NCBI GenBank assembly: GCA_963716235.1
Contig: CAVQTE010000008.1
Coordinates: 1 to 64,000 of the forward strand
Source: Sva-07 sp963716235
Lineage (GTDB): Bacteria > Actinomycetota > Acidimicrobiia > Acidimicrobiales > Ilumatobacteraceae
Length of the DNA: 64,000 nt
Reading direction: 5' to 3'
The notes beneath the pieces were generated by a model. It did not search any database. It was not told where the DNA came from and was given only the letters and a program-made list of their open reading frames with translations. The position numbers and the translations under genes are program-made. Positions 45,628 to 53,924 of the stretch are shown piece after piece (position 1 is the stretch's first letter; each line of letters starts with the position of its first letter).

Positions 45628-47339
45628 GCGCAGTTCATCCTGTCGTGGGTGCAGTGGTTGTCATGATCTTGCTGGGGGGCCTCGCTGGGTGCGATGCGGG
45701 CAGTGGCGGGGGCGACGCCGATCCCCACGGCAGCACCCCGAGGTCTGTGGGCGTCGACACCGGCATCGAGACGTCACCGGTCGCGACCTCGTTGTCGTTG
45801 GGGGTTCCTGGATCGGACTCGGAACCGGGCGCTGCGACATGCTGGTCGGTCGATCCGCAGCAGGGCGAGGGAATCGAATTCACCGAGGCAACGGACTCGT
45901 ACGGCTTGGTGAAGCCCCTGACAGGGATGTACGGGCACGCTGTCGCGGCCGGAGATGCAAACGGCGACGGATGGATCGATCTCTTCGTCGGGAGTTTCGC
46001 GGACCGCCCGACCGAGCAGTACCAGGTGCGTGGCGCGACCGGACCGTCACCTGACAGCCTTATGCTCGGTGGCGAGGGTGGATTCACCGTCGACCGTTCC
46101 TTTCCAGGCGAGCCTGCCCGTACGAGTGGTGCGACGATGGCCGATCTCGATGCCGACGGTGACCTGGACCTCGTCGTGGTTCGAAATCCCCGCGGGGACG
46201 AGATCGCCGCTCGCCCGACCGTTGTCTACGAGCAGCGCGAAGGGGGCTGGCACCTCGCCGAGGAGTTGCTGCCAGGAGTCGCTGGGCGGTCGGTCGCCGC
46301 GATCGATGTTGATCGCGACGGTCTACTCGACCTGATCGTCGTCGCCGATCGCTTCGGAGGAGGATCTGCGCGACTACTGCACAATGAGGGGTCGCTCGAG
46401 TTCGTCGATGCCGGCGACCAGTGGGGGATTCCGGATGACATCACGGGACTTGCCCTGGCGACCGTCGACCTCGATCTGGACGGCTGGAGCGACATCGTCG
46501 TGAGCGGAGACGAGCGCGTCCTGATGGGTGGCCCGGACGGATTCTCCGTGGACGAGCAGGATGCGCTCGCGTTCGAGTTGTTCGGTGCAGAGGACGACCC
46601 GGCTGGAATCGCCGTCGGGGACCTGGATCTCGACGGTCGCCCTGACCTCGTCATCGGACAGCACTTCAACTCGACGGTCGATGACGGCCGAGTCGTGCCG
46701 GTGCGGATCTTCGTGAATCGACCAGCGGTCGACGGTTTCCAACTCGTGGACGTGACCTCCGAGTCTGGCTCACCAGGTCTCCGGACCAAGTCGCCGCACG
46801 TCGCGATCGCCGACCTCGACAATGATGGGACTGCAGACGTCGTCACCTCGGCAGTCTCAGCGTCAGGGGCGCCGCTGATTCTCCGCGGACTCGGGGTCGA
46901 GGATGGAGTGCCTATGTTCGAGGCGACCGATCGGGCCGGCGACGGGGATTACTTCGTGACCGGGATCGAAGCCGATCTCGATCGCGACGGACGTGTGGAT
47001 CTCTTCCAGGTCGCTTGGGAGCCGTCTTCGCCTTCGCTGTTGTTCATGAATGAGAGTGCGTCGGAGCACTGGCTCGAGGTGGGTCTGGCGGGGCTTCCGG
47101 GTGGCGTCGGAGATGTTCTCGTCGAGGTGTTCGAGCCCGGCTCCGGCAATAGACTTGCCACTGGCTGGGGCCTGACCACCACCGGCTACGCTGCCGGGGC
47201 GCCGGCCAGTGTCCATCTTGGTCTCGGGGCGGATCCGAGCGGTGATGGTCAGGTTCAGATCGTCGTGACGCCGCGAACGTCAGACGAACTGAGCTTCACT
47301 GCTGCCGTCGATTCCCGAATCAACGTCACCGGCTGCTGA
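45624..47339 (+). CDS. VCBS/FG-GAP repeat lipoprotein with ASPIC/UnbV-like C-terminus
   Basis: The signal peptide ends in a lipobox (MILLGGLAGC), so the mature protein is anchored by lipid. At least seven calcium-binding-like FG-GAP repeats follow, for example GDANGDGWIDLFVG, DLDADGDLDLVVV, DVDRDGLLDLIVV, DLDLDGWSDIVVSG, DLDLDGRPDLVIG, DLDNDGTADVVTS and DLDRDGRVDLF. These form an integrin-like propeller. The end (HWLEVGLAGLPGGVGDVLVE ... VHLGLGADPSGDGQVQI) resembles the ASPIC/UnbV domain usually found after such repeats. The start overlaps the upstream lipoprotein by four bases. The role is probably extracellular binding. Confidence 0.78.
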   Translation: MSAVHPVVGAVVVMILLGGLAGCDAGSGGGDADPHGSTPRSVGVDTGIETSPVATSLSLGVPGSDSEPGAATCWSVDPQQGEGIEFTEATDSYGLVKPLTGMYGHAVAAGDANGDGWIDLFVGSFADRPTEQYQVRGATGPSPDSLMLGGEGGFTVDRSFPGEPARTSGATMADLDADGDLDLVVVRNPRGDEIAARPTVVYEQREGGWHLAEELLPGVAGRSVAAIDVDRDGLLDLIVVADRFGGGSARLLHNEGSLEFVDAGDQWGIPDDITGLALATVDLDLDGWSDIVVSGDERVLMGGPDGFSVDEQDALAFELFGAEDDPAGIAVGDLDLDGRPDLVIGQHFNSTVDDGRVVPVRIFVNRPAVDGFQLVDVTSESGSPGLRTKSPHVAIADLDNDGTADVVTSAVSASGAPLILRGLGVEDGVPMFEATDRAGDGDYFVTGIEADLDRDGRVDLFQVAWEPSSPSLLFMNESASEHWLEVGLAGLPGGVGDVLVEVFEPGSGNRLATGWGLTTTGYAAGAPASVHLGLGADPSGDGQVQIVVTPRTSDELSFTAAVDSRINVTGC

Positions 47340-47488
47340 TCCCAGTTCTGGTCCGATTGCCTCGCTGTTGAGGCGTCTCCACCCGATGGCCCACGCGTGT
47401 GGCACCGACCTGGATCGGTCGATCCGGTGACGGTAGACTTCGCGTCGGTTCTCTCGGAATCGACCCGACGAAACAGACAGGCAGGCGG

Positions 47489-48270
47489 ATGAGAGTCGGA
47501 ATACTTGCAGGCGGGAAAGGGACCAGGCTGGCGGAGGAGACGCAGGTGCGTCCGAAGCCGATGGTCGAGATCGGTGACCGACCGATCCTCTGGCACATCA
47601 TGCGGCACTATGCGCATTTTGGACATCGTCACTTCGCTATCGCGCTCGGATACAAGGGTGATGTCATCAAGCGGTACATCGTTGATTCGGCGGCCGTCCA
47701 CGGCGATCTCAGCGTCGACATGCGAACCGGTGAGGTGGTGGTCAGCGGGGGCGCGCCCCTGATTGGCGAGTCGATCTCATCGAGACCGGTGACGAGACTA
47801 TGACGGGGGGACGGATCAAGCGTTTGATCCCACACCTCGGCAACGAGACATTCATGCTCACGTGGGGAGATGGTGTGTCCGATGTAGACCTCGATGCGTT
47901 GCTGGCATTCCACAGGTCTCACGGAAAGCTGGTCACCATGACTGCCGTGCGACCCCCGGCACGCTACGGACACCTGGTGTTCGACGGGGATCGGGTGACG
48001 GAGTTCAGTGAGAAGCCGCAGACTGGTGAGGGCTGGATCAATGGAGCGTTCTTCGTCATGGAGCCGGAGGTGGCCGAGTACATCGACGGTGATTCAACCC
48101 AGTTCGAACACGAGCCGATGGAACGACTGGCTGCAGACGGCGAATTGATGGCGTACAAGCACGAGTCGTTCTGGCAGTGCATGGACACGCTGAGAGAGAA
48201 GCACATCTTGAACACGCTCTGGGAATCGGGGAACCCGCCCTGGCGGGTATGGGGTGATGAGGGGTCATGA
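47489..48270 (+). pseudogene. rfbF: Glucose-1-phosphate cytidylyltransferase (RfbF-like), one frameshift
   Basis: The nucleotidyltransferase signature MRVGILAGGKGTRLAEETQV (from ATG 47489), RPKPMVEIGDRPILWHIM and HFAIALGYKGDVIKRY is followed in the next frame by WRVDLIETGDETMTGGRIKR, FMLTWGDGVSDVDL, PPARYGHLVFDGDRV, GWINGAFFVMEPEVAEYI and a C-terminal HESFWQCMDTLREKH. This is the complete order of RfbF, which makes CDP-glucose for dideoxy sugars. A single base change near 47760 splits it. The usual partners (RfbG, RfbH) are not in this window. Its stop lies against the stop of a convergent glycosyltransferase. Confidence 0.8.
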
Positions 48271-49220
48271 GTCTGGGCGCGTCGGTCCGTGCTGGCGACG
48301 GCACCCCGAAGGTCGTAACGGCCACTTCGCGGCAATCTTGACCCGTGCCCGACGTCGGAGCGCAGCGCGGGCTTCTGGGGTCCTTGAGACTGCGCGTCAG
48401 CGACATCAGGTCGCGCTGGCGGGCGCCCGACTTCAGCTCGTAGATGAGTCGATCATCTGACACCGCATCGAGCCGGTGCAGTGCAGCATCAACCATTCTC
48501 GGGTCCGAACTGAGATCGCTCAACACTTCTTGCAGCATCGTTTGTTCCTCGGTGAAGCGACGCTCGTTGCGTTCGGTGAGTGAGCCCTCGACTTGTCGAT
48601 AGTGATAGAGCTTCTCGTCGAGTAGCCAGATCCGCTGTCCCGAATGCGTCGCCAATTCGATGAGAAATCGCGTGTCCTCGCCCATTCTGTGACTCCGATA
48701 ACGAACGCCTGTCACGTCGAGCAGTGACCGTCGATACATCGGCTTGCCGCCCATGTTGTACTTGAGGTAATCAGCCGGGGATATGGGTGCCAAGGGAACG
48801 GCTCCCATCGCGTGACCAGGGGGCATTCAGCGCACGCTCGGTTGGGTGGCGATCCAACGCATCCATCACGATCGAACACGATGGTTCGCTCTCAGCGGCG
48901 CGTGTCAGCGCCTCGAGTCGACGACTGAACATTCGATCGTCTGCATCCATGACGGCCAGCCACTCGCCCTGCGCCCGATCCAGAGCTACATTTCGAGCAG
49001 CGCCAGGACCGCGGTTCTCGGTCAGCGTGATGAGCACCACACGTGGGTCGTCGATCGCCCTGACCAGCGCAGAGGTCCGATCGGTCGAAGCATCGTCGAC
49101 GACGAGCACCTCCATCGGCGCCAAGGTCTGGTCGAGACAGGAACTGATCGCGTCGGCGATCCAGCGTTCAGCCTGGTAGGCGGCGATGTAGACCGAAACC
49201 GTCGGCGTCGCAGCTTCCAC
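48265..49220 (-). pseudogene. Glycosyltransferase family 2, two frameshifts
   Basis: The N-terminal part shows a GT-A fold: VSVYIAAYQAERWIADAISS, VLVVDDASTDRTSALVRAI, RGPGAARNVALDRAQGEWLA and the metal-binding VMDADDRM. The frame changes near 48800 and continues with YLKYNMGGKPMYRRSLLDVT, GEDTRFLIELATHSG and IWLLDEKLYHYRQVEGSL. Near 48385 it changes again to a C-terminus rich in Ala and Arg that ends at 48265. Both changes are single-base. The family transfers a sugar in EPS assembly. GTG 49220 is my best start; another GTG lies at 49265. Confidence 0.65.
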
Positions 49221-49318
49221 GGAAGTAGGGTACCAAGTTGACGTTGGCCTGCGAAGGGACCGCACGTTGACAGGTCGCGGCCCGGCTCGGACTAGATGTC
49301 TTGACCGGTGACGGTTGC

Positions 49319-49340
49319 GTCCCGGGGCGTGGTGTAGGAG
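49319..49340. repeat. IS256-family left terminal inverted repeat
   Basis: GTCCC, four unmatched bases, then CGTGGTGTAGGAG at 49319-49340. It matches the inverted copy at the other end of the element in 18 of 22 positions. Confidence 0.65.
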
Positions 49341-49365
49341 GACCGTGCGGTTCTCTGTTGGTTGG

Positions 49366-50582
49366 TTAGTCGCTGGGTGCGGCTGGCAGGGATGGTAGTT
49401 CGGGTTGGATGCCGTCGATCTCGGCGGCGATGTAGCGGCGGTCGACGGCGATCATTTCGTCGTTGATTTCTACGAGCAGGGCGCCGACGAGGCAAATGAC
49501 CGACGCAGTGTCGGGGAAGATGCCAACGACATCGGTGCGTCGTTTCAGCTCCCGGTTCAGGCGTTTGATGGGGTTGTTCGACCAGATCTTGGACCAGTGC
49601 GCCGGAGGGAACCCGGTGTAGGCGAGCAGGTCGGCTTCCATGTCGGGCGAGGCGCTGGGCGACACCGGGTGCGGTCGACTTGAGTTGGTCGACGACGGCA
49701 CGCAGCTGGACGACGGCGGTGTGGTGGTCGGGTTGAACGAAGATCGTGCGGCTCAATGACGCAATGAGCTGACGTTGCTGGTGTGGGGCTGTCGACAGCA
49801 TGTTGCGCATGGCGTGGACCCGGCAGCGTTGCCATGTCGAGCCTTGGAAGCTTCGCCCGATCGACTTGACGAGGCTGGCGTGGGCGTCGGAGATCACGAG
49901 CTTCACCCCGGTGAGACCATGAGCGTTGAGGTCGCCGAGGAACTCGGTCCAGAACGTCTCGTTGTCTGAGTCACCGATATCAACGCCGAGCACTACACGG
50001 CGGCCGTCGTGGCGCAGCCCAGTGGCGATCACGACCGCCTTGGACACGACGTGGCGGTGCTCGCGGACATGCACGTAGGTGGCAACCAACCAGACATAGA
50101 CGAAGAGTTGATGGCCGAGTGTTCGAGTGCGCAGCACGGCGACATCGGCGTCGATGTCTTTGCAGATCCTCGACACCGTCGACTTGCCGACGCCGGAGTC
50201 GCAGCCGAGTGCCTTTCGTCGACTTTGCGGGTCGAGGTGCCGGTGATGTAGGCAGTCATGATCATCGCCCACAACGTCCGATCGATCCGACGGCGAGGCT
50301 CCAACAGCTCGGTGAAGAAGCTGCCGGTGCGCAGCTTGGGGATGGCGATGTCGACATCACCCGCCGGGGTCGTCAACAGCTTCGGGCGGTGCCCGTTGCG
50401 TTGCGCCAAGCGGTCCTCGGTTCGCTCACCAGGTGCGGCACCGATCGCTCGGTCAACTCGACCTCGATCAGCTCCTGCAACGCAGCAGCCAAGATCTCCG
50501 ACAGCGAGCTGGTCAAGTTGGATCCGGTGCCGATCAATCGACCAGACAGCTCGGACAGGGCAGACTCATGCACGGTCATCAT
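49366..50582 (-). pseudogene. IS256-family transposase, frameshifted and lacking a catalytic residue
   Basis: In order, family segments are VELTERSVPHL (first frame), RNGHRPKLLTTPAGDVDIAI and KLRTGSFFTELLEPRRRIDR (second frame). A third frame gives STVSRICKDIDADVAVLRTR, VVIATGLRHDGRRVVLGVDI, FWTEFLGDLNAHGLTGVKLV, ISDAHASLVKSIGRSFQGS and WQRCRVHAMRNML, and a last frame IWSNNPIKRLNRELKRRTDV. Frame changes lie near 50410, 50225 and 49690. The first catalytic Asp, usually in LDATY, is replaced by Val (WLVATYVHVRE), so the element should be dead even if the frame were repaired. Confidence 0.75.
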
Positions 50583-50656
50583 GCGGTGTTCCTCTCGAAG
50601 TGTGGCTACCTCGAGAATCGCACGATGGCCATCAACACCGTGGTGATGACAACGAA

Positions 50657-50678
50657 CTCCTACACCACGAGATGGGAC
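50657..50678. repeat. IS256-family right terminal inverted repeat
   Basis: CTCCTACACCACG, four bases, then GGGAC at 50657-50678 is the reverse complement of the left end with the four central bases different. Confidence 0.65.
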
Positions 50679-50806
50679 TCACCCCGCCCAAACACAACAG
50701 CAGCAGCTTCGATCGTCCAGCCGCCATCGATCACCAGGCGCACAATCTTGCGTTGGCTGCGTGGTGTCAGCGACTCGTTCAGGTGTTGGGTCCTAGCGTC
50801 GGGCAT
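50679..50806 (-). pseudogene. Remnant of an IS481-like transposase N-terminus
   Basis: The translation from about 50806 has the IS481-type N-terminal HTH region (MPDARTQHLNESLTPRSQRK, then IVRLVIDGGWTIEAAA). It loses homology at about 50700, next to the IS256-like right end. The rest of the transposase is absent. The IS256 element probably inserted into or beside an older element. Confidence 0.45.
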
Positions 50807-50922
50807 CAAACCCACCTTGTGAGCATCCGTGCCGTTGTCGAAGACAAACAGGCCTACTCGGAGGGCTCGCCCAATTCGGCGGACCAACAAGTCGGTCCCG
50901 CCAAGGACAACGTCCCCGGTTG

Positions 50923-51852
50923 TCAGAACTCGATGTCAAGACGAAGAACGCGCCTGACGCGCCGTTTGATGGGCCATGTCGATCGGCGTGCGATTGCTCT
51001 TCGGATCACAGAGGCCCGGTACGAGAGGTTCACCTTTCTGAGACACGCCCGTTTCGTACGCTGATCGATTGGGGCATTAAGCACCAGAGCGCAGTACGCC
51101 TCGATCTGGGTCTGCATGGTGTGATTCCGACCACGCCTGGACCCGGTACCCGCGTCCGCCCACCACTCGGTCTTCTGCTCGACACTCAACTTCTTGCCGG
51201 ACGAGAACGATTCCGGGTGGAAGCGTCGGAGAAGGAGATGTTCGTCCACTTCGTACGTAGGCCCGAACAGCGCAAGTTGAGCGAGTAGGGTCCGATCCGC
51301 GCCGACATGGGCGTCGAGTAGATCGGTCTGCATTAGGACAGACGTGCGATACACGCCGAATATCGAGAAGCAAGTGTGCTGACGGGTGATCGCATCGCCG
51401 AACCGTGTGCTTATGCGAGCGGACGATCGACGAACCATGTCGACCTCTGGCCCCAAGACCCTTGAATTCTCGTCGATCCTTGTCACTTTAGAGCAGCAGG
51501 ATATGAACTGTGGTTGGTTCTCAAGTACCGACATGCACTGGTCCAGAAATGTCGGCAAGAGCACATCGTCCGCAGCTGCCCACTTGAAGTATCGGGTGCC
51601 GGCGGACCGAGCGACATGGTTGTAGTTCGCTACAGCTCCGACATTGCGGTTCTGACGCTCGTAGACGACGCGCGGATCGCTCTGCGCGAATTCGGAGCAG
51701 ATCTCTTGCGTTCGATCAGTCGAACAGTTGTCTGAGATCAGAACTTGGAAGTCGGCGTACGTCTGGGCACGAATCGACTCGAGAGTCTCCTCTAAGAACC
51801 GCTCCCCGTTGTAGACGGGTAGGCCGATCGTGAGTTGTGCGCCACTTGTCAT
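50923..51852 (-). CDS. Glycosyltransferase family 2
   Basis: GT-A features are TIGLPVYNGERFLEETLESI, VLISDNCSTDRTQEICSEF, NVGAVANYNHVARSAGTRYF and KWAAADDVLLPTFLDQCMSV with the DD metal site. The C-terminal part is basic and may contact membrane or lipid-linked acceptor. ATG 51852 (MTSGAQLTIGLPVYNG) is chosen because the sequence upstream to 51969 looks non-coding. It lies between the IS remnants and the ABC transporter, on the same strand as the latter. Confidence 0.78.
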   Translation of the reverse strand: MTSGAQLTIGLPVYNGERFLEETLESIRAQTYADFQVLISDNCSTDRTQEICSEFAQSDPRVVYERQNRNVGAVANYNHVARSAGTRYFKWAAADDVLLPTFLDQCMSVLENQPQFISCCSKVTRIDENSRVLGPEVDMVRRSSARISTRFGDAITRQHTCFSIFGVYRTSVLMQTDLLDAHVGADRTLLAQLALFGPTYEVDEHLLLRRFHPESFSSGKKLSVEQKTEWWADAGTGSRRGRNHTMQTQIEAYCALVLNAPIDQRTKRACLRKVNLSYRASVIRRAIARRSTWPIKRRVRRVLRLDIEF

Positions 51853-52069
51853 TGCTGCAGGACAGCTCCCGTTGCTCGCCGGCATCGATCGTTCGGGAGG
51901 GAGCATCCGCCTTGTCGACTCCTTCCGATTGGGAATGCTAGCCGTCGTGTGTGCGGCTGATGCGTCCAAGGGTCACTCAGGCCGTGTCCGTTACTGAGCG
52001 GACCGGACGTTCTCAGACTGTATGTCCCACCCGCTGGGCGCGAGGAACAACGGCGACAGCATCGTGATC

Positions 52070-53803
52070 TCAATCGAGCTGTCCAGCAGCGTAAGCATGC
52101 CCGAGAAAAGCATTTCGTGCGCGGAGTTCGATCATCGTGCCTTCGTCGGCGAGCCTCCCGTGCTCGATGACTACGATCCGGTCACAGTGTCGAAGTGTGG
52201 TCAAGCGGTGGGCGATCACCGCGATACCGACTTGTCCGCGCAGTTTTCCGATGGTCTCAATTACGACCTGTTCGGCGACAGCGTCCAGTGAGCTCGTCGG
52301 CTCGTCGAGCACGATCATCGCGGGTTGACCGGCAAGCGCACACGCGATCCCGACACGTTGCGATTGCCCTCCTGAAAGCGAGCGTGCACCAGGACCCACC
52401 ACCGTGTCCAACCCATCGGGCAGCTCGGACACCACCGACCTGAGACCTGCGGCGTCAAGTGCATGTTCGATGACGTCGTCGTCGACTGCTCGAAAGAACC
52501 GGACGTTCTCTCGCAGTGTGCCTGGTATGAGTGGCACGTTCTGCGATACGAGTGAAACGCATCTCGACCGAGCCTGTTCGGACAGTTCAGCGAGCTCGAA
52601 CCCGTCGACGAGTACCTTACCGCTCGACGGACGTCTCAGTCCGACGAGGAGTTCCGCCAACGTTGACTTGCCGCCTCCCGATGGCCCGACGATCCCGACG
52701 ATTTCTTCGGTGCCGATACGAATCGACACGTCTTCAACAGCTGATGTGGCCTGTCCGGGGTAGTGGAACGTGACAGACACGGCCTCGACTGTGTTGAAGT
52801 GCTTCGGTTCGAGCCGCCCCACCGGAAGCTGATGGCTCCACAGTGTTGCGAGCCCGACCTCGAGTTGGTCGATAATCGGTACGATGCGGGCGAGCCGCTG
52901 TTGGACGCCCACTAGCACCGTGCCGTAGTTCGAGCTCCGGTAGAGGAGGACCGCGACGACCCCGACACCTGCCACTGCGGCGCTCCCTCGAGTTGCGGCA
53001 ACTGCAATCATTGCCACGATGAGGAGTGCCGCAGCAGTCCTGAAGAGGGGCGCGCCGAGCCCTTCGACCACGCTCGCGCGCAAGTACGCCAGTCGCTGAT
53101 CTCGAGCGATCCGTCGATAGTCCTGACTCGCCGCTGGCACCACTCCGTACATTTTTAGCTCACGGGCGTTCATGGTCAGTGTTGCGAGTTCCTCGCTGAT
53201 CTGGACATTCAGGACAGCGATCTCGGCACCGAGCTTCCTGACGTGCCGATTCAATGGTATGAGCCCCAGGGTGACGATCCCGAGAACGATGATGATCAAC
53301 AAGACTGCAACGAAGTTCAGCGCGATCGCTCCGATCAGGAACACCAACGCTCCGATCGCGCCCTTCAGCCAGATTGCTATGTTCTGAAGGCCATCGGCGG
53401 AAGTGTCGACGTTTTCCGTGGAGAGTGTCCTCAACCACCCCTCGCGTTCTTGCGCCTGGACACTCCAATCGGCACCCTGGAACGCCGAGACGACTTCAAG
53501 GCGTTTGCGAAGTCGGTATCCGGTCGTGAGCCTCGATGTGACGTAGTTGGTGATCGTTTGGATGACGACCGCAGCGATAAGCATCGCCGCAGAGAACCAA
53601 GCGAGTTCGGTGAGCGAGACGTCGAGGTCGACTGGTCCGAACCCGCCTTGGTACCGCGTGTTCCCCTCCGATGCGGCTTCTACCAATGGGGCGATCGAGA
53701 TTAGTGCGAGCGCTTCGGTGCCGGCCGACAGGATGTTCAGGGCAGCGATGATCGCAAGGAGTACCTTCTGATTGCGATACGCGTGGGCGAGGCTTCGGAT
53801 CAC
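52070..53803 (-). CDS. ABC transporter, fused membrane and ATPase domains (MsbA/PglK-type flippase)
   Basis: The 577-residue half-transporter has an N-terminal membrane domain with about six helices (LLAIIAALNILSAGTEALAL, FSAAMLIAAVVIQTITNYV, ALVFLIGAIALNFVAVLLII). The C-terminal ATPase carries Walker A (GIVGPSGGGKSTLAELLVG), Q-loop region (SLVSQNVPLIPGTLRENV), signature LSGGQSQRVGIACAL, Walker B MIVLDEPTSSLDAVAEQ and the switch His in VIAHRLTTLRHC. It should act as a homodimer. In this glycan locus a lipid-linked oligosaccharide is a likely substrate, as for PglK, but drug or lipid export is possible. Confidence 0.83.
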   Translation of the reverse strand: MIRSLAHAYRNQKVLLAIIAALNILSAGTEALALISIAPLVEAASEGNTRYQGGFGPVDLDVSLTELAWFSAAMLIAAVVIQTITNYVTSRLTTGYRLRKRLEVVSAFQGADWSVQAQEREGWLRTLSTENVDTSADGLQNIAIWLKGAIGALVFLIGAIALNFVAVLLIIIVLGIVTLGLIPLNRHVRKLGAEIAVLNVQISEELATLTMNARELKMYGVVPAASQDYRRIARDQRLAYLRASVVEGLGAPLFRTAAALLIVAMIAVAATRGSAAVAGVGVVAVLLYRSSNYGTVLVGVQQRLARIVPIIDQLEVGLATLWSHQLPVGRLEPKHFNTVEAVSVTFHYPGQATSAVEDVSIRIGTEEIVGIVGPSGGGKSTLAELLVGLRRPSSGKVLVDGFELAELSEQARSRCVSLVSQNVPLIPGTLRENVRFFRAVDDDVIEHALDAAGLRSVVSELPDGLDTVVGPGARSLSGGQSQRVGIACALAGQPAMIVLDEPTSSLDAVAEQVVIETIGKLRGQVGIAVIAHRLTTLRHCDRIVVIEHGRLADEGTMIELRARNAFLGHAYAAGQLD

Positions 53804-53924
53804 TGACCGTCATCCTACGGTTGGACCGCGCAGAGTCCGGATGCCTTCGTGCGATCCGGACGGAGAGTCGTCGTTGCTGGGGTGGCGTCGGGGCGTACGA
53901 GCGGTGGATGGCTAGGGTTCCAGA

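Larger units (their letters stand above)
49319..50678 (-). mobile_element. IS256-family insertion sequence, inactive
   Basis: The element carries a degenerate IS256-type transposase gene and ends in inverted repeats sharing CGTGGTGTAGGAG (49328-49340; inverted at 50657-50669), with a GTCCC four bases outside each, giving about 1.36 kb. This is the family's usual size. I could not find a convincing target duplication, and the outermost bases are uncertain. Confidence 0.75.
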
